In this document: positions 1 to 5,607 of the stretch, one piece after another
Layout: each line of letters starts with the position of its first letter
Position numbering within the stretch: position 1 is the first letter of the stretch
Source of the DNA: Hydrogenothermaceae bacterium
GTDB taxonomy: Bacteria > Aquificota > Aquificae > Hydrogenothermales > Hydrogenothermaceae
Length of the DNA stretch: 5,607 nucleotides
NCBI GenBank assembly: GCA_026984415.1
Contig: JALSSE010000010.1
Span: forward strand, 1 to 5,607
Direction: 5' to 3'
Made by a program: the position numbers and the translations under genes
The notes under the pieces: model-generated
The model's input: only the letters and a program-made list of their open reading frames with translations
What the model was told of the DNA's origin: nothing
Database searches by the model: none

Positions 1-370
1 AATTGTTGATGAATTTTTTAGGATTGAAGGTTTTGACAATGTTTTTGCAGTTGGAGATTGTGCTGAAATCCACGATTTAGATACAGGTAAAATTTTACCT
101 CCTACTGCCCAGATAGCTATGCAGTCTGGAAAAATAGTTGGAAATCATTTAAAATCAATATTTTTAAGGAAAAATTTAGAAAAGAAATCTCCAAAACTTA
201 AAGGAATAATTGCTGCATTAGGTGGAAATTACGGAGCAGGTGTTATTTACGACAGATTTAAAGTCAAAGGTATAGCTGGTTATTTTTTGAAAGAATCTGT
301 ATTTAAAAGTTATAAATACCCTTTGAAGAAAAAGGCTAAAAAGGGTTTTAATAAATTGAGGGTAGAATGA
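1..370 (+). CDS. ndh: Type II NADH dehydrogenase-like flavoprotein, C-terminal part (5' end outside window)
   Basis: This is the last 122 codons of an open frame that enters from the left edge (first full codon at base 2) and ends with TGA at 368-370. The family oxidises NADH and reduces quinone at the cytoplasmic face of the membrane without pumping protons. Seen here: the second FAD-binding motif (NVFAVGDCA, near bases 38-64), followed by [11 protein letters not shown] (bases 100-132), the quinone-side signature typical of NDH-2 proteins. A basic C-terminal stretch rich in aromatic and hydrophobic residues follows, which in this family helps membrane attachment. The two nucleotide-binding Rossmann motifs that would identify the N-terminal half lie outside the window, so another member of the pyridine nucleotide-disulfide oxidoreductase superfamily, such as a sulfide:quinone reductase relative, is less likely but not excluded. 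An ATG inside the frame at 119 is internal and not the real start. The stop overlaps the start of the next gene. Confidence 0.8.
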   Translation, partial: IVDEFFRIEGFDNVFAVGDCAEIHDLDTGKILPPTAQIAMQSGKIVGNHLKSIFLRKNLEKKSPKLKGIIAALGGNYGAGVIYDRFKVKGIAGYFLKESVFKSYKYPLKKKAKKGFNKLRVE

Positions 371-1311
371 GAGTTTTAATAACTGGTGCTGCTGGATTTA
401 TAGGAAGTCATCTATGTGATAGATTTATAGAAGAAGGTCATTACGTAATTGGAATGGATAATTTTTTGACAGGTAGTCCTGACAATATTGCACATCTTTT
501 TGGAAATAAAAATTTTCACTTTATAGAGTATAACGTAACTAATTTTATTTACATAGAAGGTGATATAGATATAGTTTTACACTTTGCCTGTCCGGCAAGT
601 CCTGTTGATTATATGAACTATCCTATTCAAACCTTAAAGGTTGATTCTTTAGGAACATTACATACTGTTGGATTAGCAAAGGCTAAAAAGGCAAGGTACG
701 TTTTTGCATCAACATCTGAAGTTTACGGTGACCCTCAGGTTCATCCACAACCAGAAGATTACTGGGGATATGTTAATCCAGTTGGAATTCGTTCTGTTTA
801 CGACGAAGCAAAAAGATTTTCAGAATCTACAACTATGGCTTACCATCGTGTCCATGGGATTGATGTAAGGATACTCAGGATTTTTAACACTTATGGACCA
901 AGAATGAGGTTAGATGATGGGAGGGTTATTCCAAATTTTATTGGACAGGCTTTAAGAGGGGAAGACTTAACTGTTTATGGAGATGGTACACAAACAAGAA
1001 GCTTTTGTTATATTGATGATTTAATAGAAGGAATATATAGGGCATCTGTTTATGAGAATTTAAACGGTGAGGTTATAAATTTAGGAAACCCTGAAGAGTA
1101 TAAAATTATTGATTTAGCAAAGAAAATAATTGAAAAAACAAATTCAAATTCTAAAATAATTTTTGAACCTTTACCAGAAGATGACCCAAAAAGGAGATGT
1201 CCTGATATTACAAAAGCAAAGAAAATTTTAAACTGGGAACCAAGGATTTCTTTAGATGAAGGTCTTGAAAAAACAATAAAATATTTTTATAGTAAAATAA
1301 TGTTTAAATAA
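367..1311 (+). CDS. uxs: UDP-glucuronate decarboxylase-like (UDP-xylose synthase), extended SDR family
   Basis: The 314-residue protein is full length for this family. Family members convert UDP-glucuronate to UDP-xylose in the cytoplasm using bound NAD, supplying sugar for surface polysaccharide. Seen: the NAD-binding glycine motif [11 protein letters not shown] (residues 6-16), the UXS signature HFACPASP (72-79), STSEVYGDP (115-123), YWGYVNPVG (132-140), the catalytic YxxxK pair Y145/K149 inside YDEAKR, and [10 protein letters not shown] (171-180). E118 and R277 sit where the decarboxylase domain of ArnA has its catalytic Glu434 and Arg619, which favours a decarboxylase over a simple 4-epimerase. 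The HFACPASP and YWGxVNP blocks also match UXS better than dTDP-glucose dehydratase or GalE. The ATG at 367 has GAGGG at 358-362 and overlaps the upstream stop as ATGA, so translation is probably coupled. Product specificity is inferred from motifs. No UDP-glucose dehydrogenase or glycosyltransferase is visible nearby. Confidence 0.88.
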   Translation: MRVLITGAAGFIGSHLCDRFIEEGHYVIGMDNFLTGSPDNIAHLFGNKNFHFIEYNVTNFIYIEGDIDIVLHFACPASPVDYMNYPIQTLKVDSLGTLHTVGLAKAKKARYVFASTSEVYGDPQVHPQPEDYWGYVNPVGIRSVYDEAKRFSESTTMAYHRVHGIDVRILRIFNTYGPRMRLDDGRVIPNFIGQALRGEDLTVYGDGTQTRSFCYIDDLIEGIYRASVYENLNGEVINLGNPEEYKIIDLAKKIIEKTNSNSKIIFEPLPEDDPKRRCPDITKAKKILNWEPRISLDEGLEKTIKYFYSKIMFK

Positions 1312-1328
1312 ATTTTATTTTAAATTGT

Positions 1329-1333
1329 GGAGG
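1329..1333 (+). promoter_or_regulatory. Shine-Dalgarno site (GGAGG) of the 32-codon membrane protein gene
   Basis: GGAGG lies 8 bases before the ATG at 1342. It is one of the two strongest Shine-Dalgarno matches in the window, and is the main argument that the very short frame behind it is translated. Confidence 0.75.
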
Positions 1334-1341
1334 TTTGGATT

Positions 1342-1440
1342 ATGGAAGCATGGTTAGCTTTTATCATTATGGCGGGATTTGCTATTTTAACAGGAATTAT
1401 TGCACTTATTAGTGGAGCTTTAAAGAAAGGAGAAGAGTAA
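1342..1440 (+). CDS. Small single-span membrane protein, 32 residues, unknown function
   Basis: I do not recognise this protein. The frame begins with ATG at 1342, ends with TAA at 1438-1440, and encodes MEAWLAFIIMAGFAILTGII (residues 1-20) continuing to a KKGEE end. Almost the whole length (about residues 4-27) is one hydrophobic helix, followed by a short charged tail. The helix carries small residues at A11, A14, G18, A21 and G25. These give two heptad-spaced series (11-18-25 and 14-21) and two small-xxx-small motifs (A14-G18, A21-G25), a pattern that favours tight helix packing. Support for a real gene: a GGAGG site at ideal spacing, a position that fills the gap between two co-directional genes, and an end only 8 bases before the next start. 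By analogy with CydX or KdpF, such proteins are often accessory subunits of larger membrane proteins. The adjacent transporter is the natural candidate partner, but this is inference. Confidence 0.72.
   Translation: MEAWLAFIIMAGFAILTGIIALISGALKKGEE
1426..1437 (+). promoter_or_regulatory. Shine-Dalgarno region for the TTG-started transporter gene
   Basis: AAAGGAG (1426-1432) and the overlapping AGAAGAG (1431-1437) lie inside the last codons of the 32-residue gene. They are 16 and 11 bases upstream of the TTG at 1449. The spacing is longer than ideal, so translation of the transporter may rely on ribosomes finishing the small gene. An in-frame TAA at 1443-1445 rules out a start further upstream. 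Confidence 0.5.
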
Positions 1441-1448
1441 TATAAAAA

Positions 1449-2510
1449 TTGTCTTCAAATTCAGATAAGATTGGAACAGTTTTTTTCTTTCTGTTCCTTT
1501 CTTTTTCTCTTTATTTAGGTTATTTACTTTTTGAACCATTTTTAAAAATAATAGTGTTTTCAATACTAATCACGATTATTTTTTATCCAATCTATTCAAA
1601 AATAAATTCAAAAATAAAAAGAAAAACAATTTCAGCGATTATAATGACTCTTATTATTATAATGTTTATACTGATTCCCGGTACGCTCCTTATTATGTTT
1701 ATTACAGACCAGATGATATCCCTTTATCCAACTTTAACAAAAAAAATATCCTCTATTCGGGATTTTAATTACTATATAGAACATATTCCATTTGTATCTG
1801 ATTTTTATCAAAAGTTTTTAGTAAGTATGGAAAACTTCAATATAAAAATTAATTTTGAGGAAACATTAAAAGCAATTTTTAACTACATAGCAAACTTTAT
1901 TATTTCACAGGGTAAATCTATATTTATAAATTTCACACTGTTTGTAATTGGAATGATTTTTGTAATTATTACAATTTTCTTTTTGTTTAGAGACGGAAAA
2001 AGGCTTTACTTTTTTGTTTATGAGGTTATACCTCTTTCGGTTAAGGAAAAAGATATTTTGTTTACTAAATTTTATAATGCGATAAATGGCGTTGTTCTTG
2101 GTATAGTACTTACAGCAATAGTTCAGGGTATACTGGCAGGTATTGGTTATTACTTTGCAGGTATTGACTATGCTTTCTTTTGGGGATTTATGACATTTTT
2201 GGCATCTTTTTTCCCAATTGGTGGAACAGCTCTTGTCTGGGTTCCTGTTGCTACTTATGCTTTTTTTGGAAAAGGAGTTTTTACAGGTATATTTTTGAGT
2301 ATTTGGGGTGTTTTCGTTATAAGTATGATAGATAATATTATAAAGCCAATAATTATTGGAGATAAAACAAGTATACATCCTATGGTTCTTGCTTTCGCTT
2401 TACTTGGTGGACTGAACCTGTTCGGTTTTGTAGGTATATTTTTGGCTCCGATAATAGTTGTTTTTGTTGAAAATATGTTAACTCTCTTTAAAGAAAAATA
2501 TTTAGATTAA
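1449..2510 (+). CDS. AI-2E family transporter (PF01594-type membrane protein)
   Basis: The 353-residue polytopic inner-membrane protein is of normal length for the family. Members have been linked to autoinducer-2 export, to peptide export and to Na+/H+ exchange, so the substrate cannot be assigned. Seen: hydrophobic segments at about residues 8-50 (two spans) and 60-87. A more polar segment (about 88-150) follows, corresponding to the family's large soluble loop. Further spans lie at about 152-180 and 207-345. Conserved family motifs are present: FFPIGG (around 254-259), DNIIKP (295-300), and the final HPMVLAFALLGGLNLFG block followed by GIFLAPI. TTG at 1449 is the first possible start after an in-frame stop at 1443-1445. 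The gene directly follows the small membrane protein gene with an 8-base gap and is probably co-transcribed with it. Its TAA overlaps the stop of the opposing iron-sulfur gene. Confidence 0.88.
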   Translation: MSSNSDKIGTVFFFLFLSFSLYLGYLLFEPFLKIIVFSILITIIFYPIYSKINSKIKRKTISAIIMTLIIIMFILIPGTLLIMFITDQMISLYPTLTKKISSIRDFNYYIEHIPFVSDFYQKFLVSMENFNIKINFEETLKAIFNYIANFIISQGKSIFINFTLFVIGMIFVIITIFFLFRDGKRLYFFVYEVIPLSVKEKDILFTKFYNAINGVVLGIVLTAIVQGILAGIGYYFAGIDYAFFWGFMTFLASFFPIGGTALVWVPVATYAFFGKGVFTGIFLSIWGVFVISMIDNIIKPIIIGDKTSIHPMVLAFALLGGLNLFGFVGIFLAPIIVVFVENMLTLFKEKYLD

Positions 2511-3250
2511 AACATGTCAAACCCAAAACCCTGTCCAAACCCAAATCCACCTTCTTCTTTTTTCTCAATTATTCCCTTTTGTTGCCCGTAAAATTCTATC
2601 TGGGTTATATCCATTTCAACAGGAATTTGTTGAGGGCATACCATTGTACAGTATTTACAGTGAACACAGCTTGTTATGTGGTCTTCTTTGGCAATTACTA
2701 TTCTTTCATCTTTCAGTTTATCATTTTTATCTTTCCAAAATCTGTATATTTTGACAAAATCTATAGGACCACCAAACATTTTGTCTGTTTCAAAAGCAGG
2801 ACAGGCTGAATAACATAACCCACACAAAATACAGTCAGCTTCTTTTTCAATCTGCTTTAAATCGTCAGGGTAAACAGGTTCAAAAGGTTCTTTTGGTTCA
2901 AACCACCCTTTGATTTTCTTCAATTTCTCTAAAAATTCAGAATGGTCAACAACAAGGTCTTTTATTACTGTTAGATTGTTTTCTGGCTGTATTAGTATTT
3001 CATTATTTATAATATGGTCAATTACTTTTGTTTTACAGGCGAGAACGTGTGTATCATTTACCATAACTCCACAGGTTCCACAAATTGCAGCTCTACACTG
3101 GGCTCTAAATGTTAAAGATGGGTCAACGTATTCTTTTAAATATGTTAAAACTTCTAATATTGTAGTCCTCTCATCTATATTTACCTTAAAATCCTGTGTA
3201 TATTCCTTATTACCATCAAATCTTTTTATTTTAAATATGACCTCTTTCAT
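2507..3250 (-). CDS. sdhB: Succinate dehydrogenase / fumarate reductase iron-sulfur subunit, non-classical cysteine pattern
   Basis: The 247-residue protein is the electron-transfer subunit that passes electrons between the FAD subunit and the quinone side of complex II. Domain order: an N-terminal ferredoxin-type domain with [2Fe-2S] ligands C52, C57, C60 and C72 (CRAAICGTCG block), then an alpha-helical domain with C140, C143, C146, C150-P and C195, C198, C201, C205-P. By alignment to E. coli SdhB, C140/C143/C146/C205 bind the [4Fe-4S] cluster and C150/C195/C201 the third cluster. C198 is an additional cysteine absent from classical SdhB. An extra cysteine here is the mark of type E enzymes (Sulfolobus, Acidianus, epsilonproteobacterial methylmenaquinol:fumarate reductases), whose third cluster is [4Fe-4S]. 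The C-terminus (residues 234-247) is a Gly/Phe-rich tail. ATG at 3248-3250 is preceded by GAGGTG (3255-3260). No sdhA, sdhC or sdhE lies beside it. Whether it works as SdhB or FrdB cannot be told from sequence. Confidence 0.9.
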   Translation of the reverse strand: MKEVIFKIKRFDGNKEYTQDFKVNIDERTTILEVLTYLKEYVDPSLTFRAQCRAAICGTCGVMVNDTHVLACKTKVIDHIINNEILIQPENNLTVIKDLVVDHSEFLEKLKKIKGWFEPKEPFEPVYPDDLKQIEKEADCILCGLCYSACPAFETDKMFGGPIDFVKIYRFWKDKNDKLKDERIVIAKEDHITSCVHCKYCTMVCPQQIPVEMDITQIEFYGQQKGIIEKKEEGGFGFGQGFGFDMF

Positions 3251-3254
3251 AAAA

Positions 3255-3260
3255 CACCTC
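3255..3260 (-). promoter_or_regulatory. Shine-Dalgarno site (GAGGTG) of sdhB
   Basis: Read on the minus strand, GAGGTG is followed by four T residues and then the ATG at 3250. It fixes the start of the iron-sulfur subunit. The rest of the 142-base spacer on this strand is so AT-rich that no single promoter stands out for sdhB. Confidence 0.7.
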
Positions 3261-3317
3261 TACTATATAACTATTTTATATATAATCATACTATATACAT
3301 ATATAGAAATAATTTAT

Positions 3318-3346
3318 TTGGATAAAAGTCCTTAAAAACATATCAT
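3318..3346 (+). promoter_or_regulatory. Candidate sigma70-type promoter for the thioredoxin-like gene
   Basis: TTGGAT (3318-3323) and TATCAT (3341-3346) are separated by 17 bases and lie about 47 bases before the ATG at 3393. Each box matches the consensus at four or five of six positions. The surrounding spacer is nearly all A and T, so chance matches are likely. Confidence 0.35.
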
Positions 3347-3392
3347 AATCCATAATTATAAATAAAAAAATATTATTCGAGGAAATATTCAA

Positions 3393-3869
3393 ATGGTAAA
3401 AATTATAGGGATATTATTGTACTTACTAATATCTTTTAACATATCAATAGGAAAAGGTCTTTGTGCACCTGATTTTGTGTTAAAGGATGAAAATGGAAAG
3501 GTAGTTCATCTTTACGAAAATAAAGGTAAAGGAAAAGTTTTAATGTTCTGTAAAACTACCTGTAGGAGATGTATAGAACTTTTACCTTTTTTAAGGGAGA
3601 TATACAAAAACTATAAAGACAAATTTGATTTTTACTTTATATTTATAGATACAGTAGATATAAATAAAATTAAAAAAACAAAAAAAGAATGGGATTTGGA
3701 ACAAATTCCAGCGTTAATCATGGATACAGAAGTGTTAAAAAAATATAGAGTATTAGGAAGTCCAACATTTTTTATCCTAGATAAAGACCTGAAAATAAAA
3801 GGAATGTTTTTGGGAAAAAAGAGGATAAGAAAAATGGAACTAATTTTAAAAAAACTAACCAAAAACTAA
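3393..3869 (+). CDS. Exported thioredoxin-fold protein, TlpA/ResA-like, with CRRC active site
   Basis: The 158-residue protein has an N-terminal hydrophobic segment (about residues 4-19) after one lysine, consistent with a signal peptide or membrane anchor. A thioredoxin/redoxin domain starts at APDF (25-28). The segment FCKTTCRRC (52-60) aligns with the WATWCPPC region of TlpA proteins, so C57-R58-R59-C60 is the probable redox pair. LPFL (64-67) follows as in the family, and the cis-proline loop is GSPTFFILD (122-130). Such proteins act outside the cytoplasmic membrane as thiol-disulfide oxidoreductases, for example in cytochrome c maturation or in keeping metal-site cysteines reduced. The exact partner is unknown. 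Unusual points are two arginines between the active cysteines, threonine in place of tryptophan before C57, and extra cysteines C24 and C53. The residues before C24 (KGL) do not form a good lipobox. GAGGA (3379-3383) lies 9 bases before the ATG. The gene is divergent from sdhB. Confidence 0.82.
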   Translation: MVKIIGILLYLLISFNISIGKGLCAPDFVLKDENGKVVHLYENKGKGKVLMFCKTTCRRCIELLPFLREIYKNYKDKFDFYFIFIDTVDINKIKKTKKEWDLEQIPALIMDTEVLKKYRVLGSPTFFILDKDLKIKGMFLGKKRIRKMELILKKLTKN

Positions 3870-3879
3870 TTTAAAATAC

Positions 3880-3907
3880 TTGACTAAAAAAATATGAGTG
3901 TTATATT
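3880..3907 (+). promoter_or_regulatory. Candidate sigma70-type promoter of clpB
   Basis: TTGACT (3880-3885) is followed after 16 bases by TATATT (3902-3907), with a perfect but poorly spaced TATAAT overlapping at 3907-3912. Initiation just downstream would give a leader of about 25 bases including the strong ribosome site. No heat-shock operator (CIRCE) is recognisable. Confidence 0.5.
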
Positions 3908-3925
3908 ATAATATCATAAAAAATT

Positions 3926-3932
3926 AAGGAGG
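3926..3932 (+). promoter_or_regulatory. Shine-Dalgarno site (AAGGAGG) that fixes the TTG start of clpB
   Basis: AAGGAGG lies 6 bases before TTG at 3939. This is a near-perfect Shine-Dalgarno match. With the alignment of the following residues to the ClpB N-terminus, it decides in favour of a TTG start; the first in-frame ATG (4629) is far inside the protein. Confidence 0.85.
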
Positions 3933-3938
3933 ATTAAA

Positions 3939-5607
3939 TTGTTCAGTGAAAATCTATTAGATTCTAAAAGTAGAGAACTGTTAGAAACAGCTAAATACAT
4001 AGCTCAGCAGAGGGGAGATTCTTTAGTTGATACAGACCATTTATTGTCTGCACTTTTAAAAAGGAAAGATTCTCCACTTGTAAAAGTATTAGAAAAAAGA
4101 GGAATTGATACAAAAGATTTAAATCAAAAAGTTGATGAATATCTGAATGATTTATACCAGCAGGTAGATTCATCAATTAATGAATATGTAAATTACATAA
4201 AATCTTTACAAAACCAGTTAAAAGAAGTAAGAAGTAATGTCCTTTCTATACTAAAAGAATTAGAAAGAGTTGAAAGGGCAAAATCTGAGTTAGCAAGAGA
4301 ACTAAAATATGAAAGGGATTTATGGGGTAGTTTTGGAAGTAGAGCCCAGAGGGAATATGAAAAACTCGCAAGATATGAACAGCAGTTAAAATCACAGCTA
4401 TCCCAGATTGAAAAATCCCTTCTCCAATTAGCTGATGAAGATACTATTGATAAATTTTTAAATGGAGAAATCAGTTTATCTGCTTTTCTTTACAAAGTTA
4501 TTGAAAATTCAGACCTTGTAAAACAGGTTGATGAAATTGGATTTTCTAAAGATAGAGTTGTAGTTACCATTGCAGAAAAAGCACTTGGAACAAAATCTGG
4601 TAAGATATATGCAAGCAAGCTAAACAAAGTTATGGAAAAAGCTGAAAAGCTTGCATTAGATAAAGGAGAAACACAGGTTACACCTGTGCAGATTGCAACA
4701 GCTTTAATAGAATCAACAGACACAATTGCTGGAAAAATTTTAAATCAAATACTATCAGGAGGAAAGGAAGAGATGCAAAATCCAAATATTGAACAAGAAA
4801 TGGCAGAAGAAGGAAAATCTGCTTTAGAAAAATTTACAGTTGATTTAACAGAATTGGCAAAGGAAGGAAAATTAGACCCTGTAATTGGAAGGGAAAAAGA
4901 AGTATTACAGGTAATAGAAATCCTTTTAAGAAGGACAAAAAACAACCCGGTTTTAGTTGGTGAAGCTGGTGTTGGAAAAACAGCTATTGTTGAAGGTTTA
5001 GCTCAAAAAATAGTTAACAAAGAAGTACCAGAAGATTTATACGATAAAAGAATTTTAGCACTTGATATGGGTGCATTACTTGCAGGCTCAAAATACAGAG
5101 GAGAATTTGAGGAAAGGCTTAAAAACCTTATAGACGAAGTTAAAAAAGATGGAAATATAATCCTGTTTATTGATGAGCTTCATACTATTGTTGGAGCTGG
5201 TGCTTCTGAAGGTTCTACAGATGCAGGAAACCTATTAAAACCAGCATTAGCAAGAGGAGAGCTAAGGGTTATTGGTGCTACTACTTTAGACGAATACAGA
5301 AAGTACATTGAAAAAGACCCTGCACTTGAAAGAAGATTCCAACCTGTATTGGTTGAAGAACCAGATGTAGAAACTACTATTGAAATTTTAAAAGCATTAA
5401 AACCAAAATTAGAAAAACACCACGGTGTAAAAATAGATGAGTCTGCGATTATTGCAGCGGCTAAATTTACACACAGGTACATTCAGGATAGAAGATTACC
5501 AGATAAGGCTATCGATGCATTAGACCAGGCATGTGCAAGGAAAAAATTAAAACTTGTTTATGCTCCACCAGAGGTTATAGAACTTGAAAGGAAATTAAAA
5601 ATATTAG
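3939..5607 (+). CDS. clpB: ATP-dependent disaggregase ClpB, N-terminal 556 residues (3' end outside window), enlarged N-domain
   Basis: ClpB is a hexameric AAA+ unfoldase that, with DnaK, pulls polypeptides out of aggregates in the cytoplasm after heat stress. Domains: first Clp-N repeat (about residues 5-70), an unusual helical insert (about 71-221), second Clp-N repeat (about 222-275), linker, then AAA+ domain D1 from about 298. D1 shows Walker A GEAGVGKT (341-348), pore-loop Tyr386 in KYRGEFEER, Walker B with D412 and E413 in LFIDELHT, and arginine-finger residues R465/R466 in [18 protein letters not shown] and the segment [12 protein letters not shown] lead into the middle-domain coiled coil, a ClpB rather than ClpA feature. 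Relative to E. coli ClpB the D1 motifs are displaced by about 135 residues, all explained by the insert. The start is TTG. The second AAA+ domain lies beyond the right edge. Confidence 0.93.
   Translation, partial: MFSENLLDSKSRELLETAKYIAQQRGDSLVDTDHLLSALLKRKDSPLVKVLEKRGIDTKDLNQKVDEYLNDLYQQVDSSINEYVNYIKSLQNQLKEVRSNVLSILKELERVERAKSELARELKYERDLWGSFGSRAQREYEKLARYEQQLKSQLSQIEKSLLQLADEDTIDKFLNGEISLSAFLYKVIENSDLVKQVDEIGFSKDRVVVTIAEKALGTKSGKIYASKLNKVMEKAEKLALDKGETQVTPVQIATALIESTDTIAGKILNQILSGGKEEMQNPNIEQEMAEEGKSALEKFTVDLTELAKEGKLDPVIGREKEVLQVIEILLRRTKNNPVLVGEAGVGKTAIVEGLAQKIVNKEVPEDLYDKRILALDMGALLAGSKYRGEFEERLKNLIDEVKKDGNIILFIDELHTIVGAGASEGSTDAGNLLKPALARGELRVIGATTLDEYRKYIEKDPALERRFQPVLVEEPDVETTIEILKALKPKLEKHHGVKIDESAIIAAAKFTHRYIQDRRLPDKAIDALDQACARKKLKLVYAPPEVIELERKLKIL
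4149..4601 (+). other. Insert encoding a coiled-coil hairpin between the two Clp-N repeats of ClpB
   Basis: Residues about 71-221 have no counterpart in E. coli ClpB, where the two Clp-N repeats are joined by a short linker. The insert begins with a long charged helix (about 73-128) rich in heptad-spaced Leu, Ile and Val. A break follows at WGSFGS (129-134), then a second helix (about 135-167). This arrangement suggests an antiparallel coiled-coil hairpin. A shorter segment (168-221), probably a few small helices, leads back into the second Clp-N repeat. Reading frame and base composition continue smoothly, so this is a domain of the protein and not a recent DNA insertion. Boundaries are by eye. 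Confidence 0.75.

Noticed and set aside
1296..1328. A/T-rich imperfect palindrome after the UDP-glucuronate decarboxylase gene as a terminator
   Set aside because: It has no G/C-containing stem, and pairing among A and T runs is expected by chance here.
1905..2378. Open frame of 157 codons on the minus strand inside the transporter gene
   Set aside because: It lies wholly antisense to a gene with clear family motifs. Its translation is rich in Asn, Lys, Cys and Tyr with no recognisable domain, as expected from the reverse of an AT-rich membrane protein gene.
2515..2548. Imperfect tandem repeat of about 17 bases, each unit beginning TGTC and containing AAACCCAAA
   Set aside because: It encodes the Gly/Phe-rich tail of SdhB on the minus strand. 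Repeated Gly and Phe codons explain the similarity, so no separate repeat element is needed.
2910..3335. Open frame of 141 codons on the plus strand opposite sdhB and its upstream spacer
   Set aside because: It is the complement of a well-supported iron-sulfur gene, with no ribosome site and no domain.
3251..3392. TATA-rich alternating sequence in the divergent spacer as an operator or origin-like element
   Set aside because: The A/T alternation has no clear repeated unit or dyad beyond chance in this composition. Only the candidate plus-strand promoter and the ribosome sites could be supported.
3896..3903. GAGTGTTA as half of a CIRCE heat-shock operator before clpB
   Set aside because: The matching left arm (TTAGCACTC) is absent at the right distance, and the half-site itself has mismatches.
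3880..3912. TTGACT with the perfect TATAAT at 3907-3912 as the clpB promoter
   Set aside because: The 21-base spacer is too long for a sigma70-type promoter. The overlapping TATATT at 3902-3907 with a 16-base spacer was preferred.
4490..5482. Three minus-strand open frames (4490-4723, 4745-4945, 5180-5482) inside clpB
   Set aside because: Each is antisense to strongly conserved ClpB sequence and has Ser/Phe-rich translation typical of a shadow frame.

Overview
The window is AT-rich, roughly one third G+C by eye, and bacterial. It carries five substantial genes plus one very small one, densely packed. Thermophile-like protein composition (many Lys, Glu and Ile), TTG starts, a succinate dehydrogenase-type iron-sulfur subunit with an extra cysteine, and an enlarged ClpB together suggest the Aquificota, perhaps the Hydrogenothermaceae (Sulfurihydrogenibium or Persephonella). 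This placement is inference from general character, not from a search.

Left part (1-2510, all +): the 3' end of a type II NADH dehydrogenase-like flavoprotein overlaps by four bases (ATGA) a complete UDP-glucuronate decarboxylase-type sugar-nucleotide enzyme. After 30 bases comes a 32-residue single-span membrane protein with a strong ribosome binding site, and 8 bases later an AI-2E family (PF01594-type) membrane transporter that starts at TTG. No terminator or clear promoter is visible between them, so they look like one transcript, although their functions (respiration, sugar nucleotide, transport) are not obviously linked.

Middle (2507-3250, -): an iron-sulfur subunit of succinate dehydrogenase or fumarate reductase, convergent with the transporter. 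The two stop codons share the bases TTAA. Its cysteine pattern is that of the non-classical (type E) enzymes, and it has a Gly/Phe-rich tail. No other subunit of the complex is next to it.

Right part (3251-5607): a 142-base AT-rich divergent spacer, then an exported thioredoxin-fold (TlpA/ResA-like) protein with a CRRC active site, then the first 556 codons of ClpB. ClpB is the most unusual gene. About 140 to 150 residues, mostly a predicted coiled-coil hairpin, sit between the two repeats of its Clp-N domain, in addition to the usual middle-domain coiled coil that begins where the window ends. No RNA genes, mobile elements or CRISPR arrays were seen, and no stretch longer than 300 bases lacks a gene.
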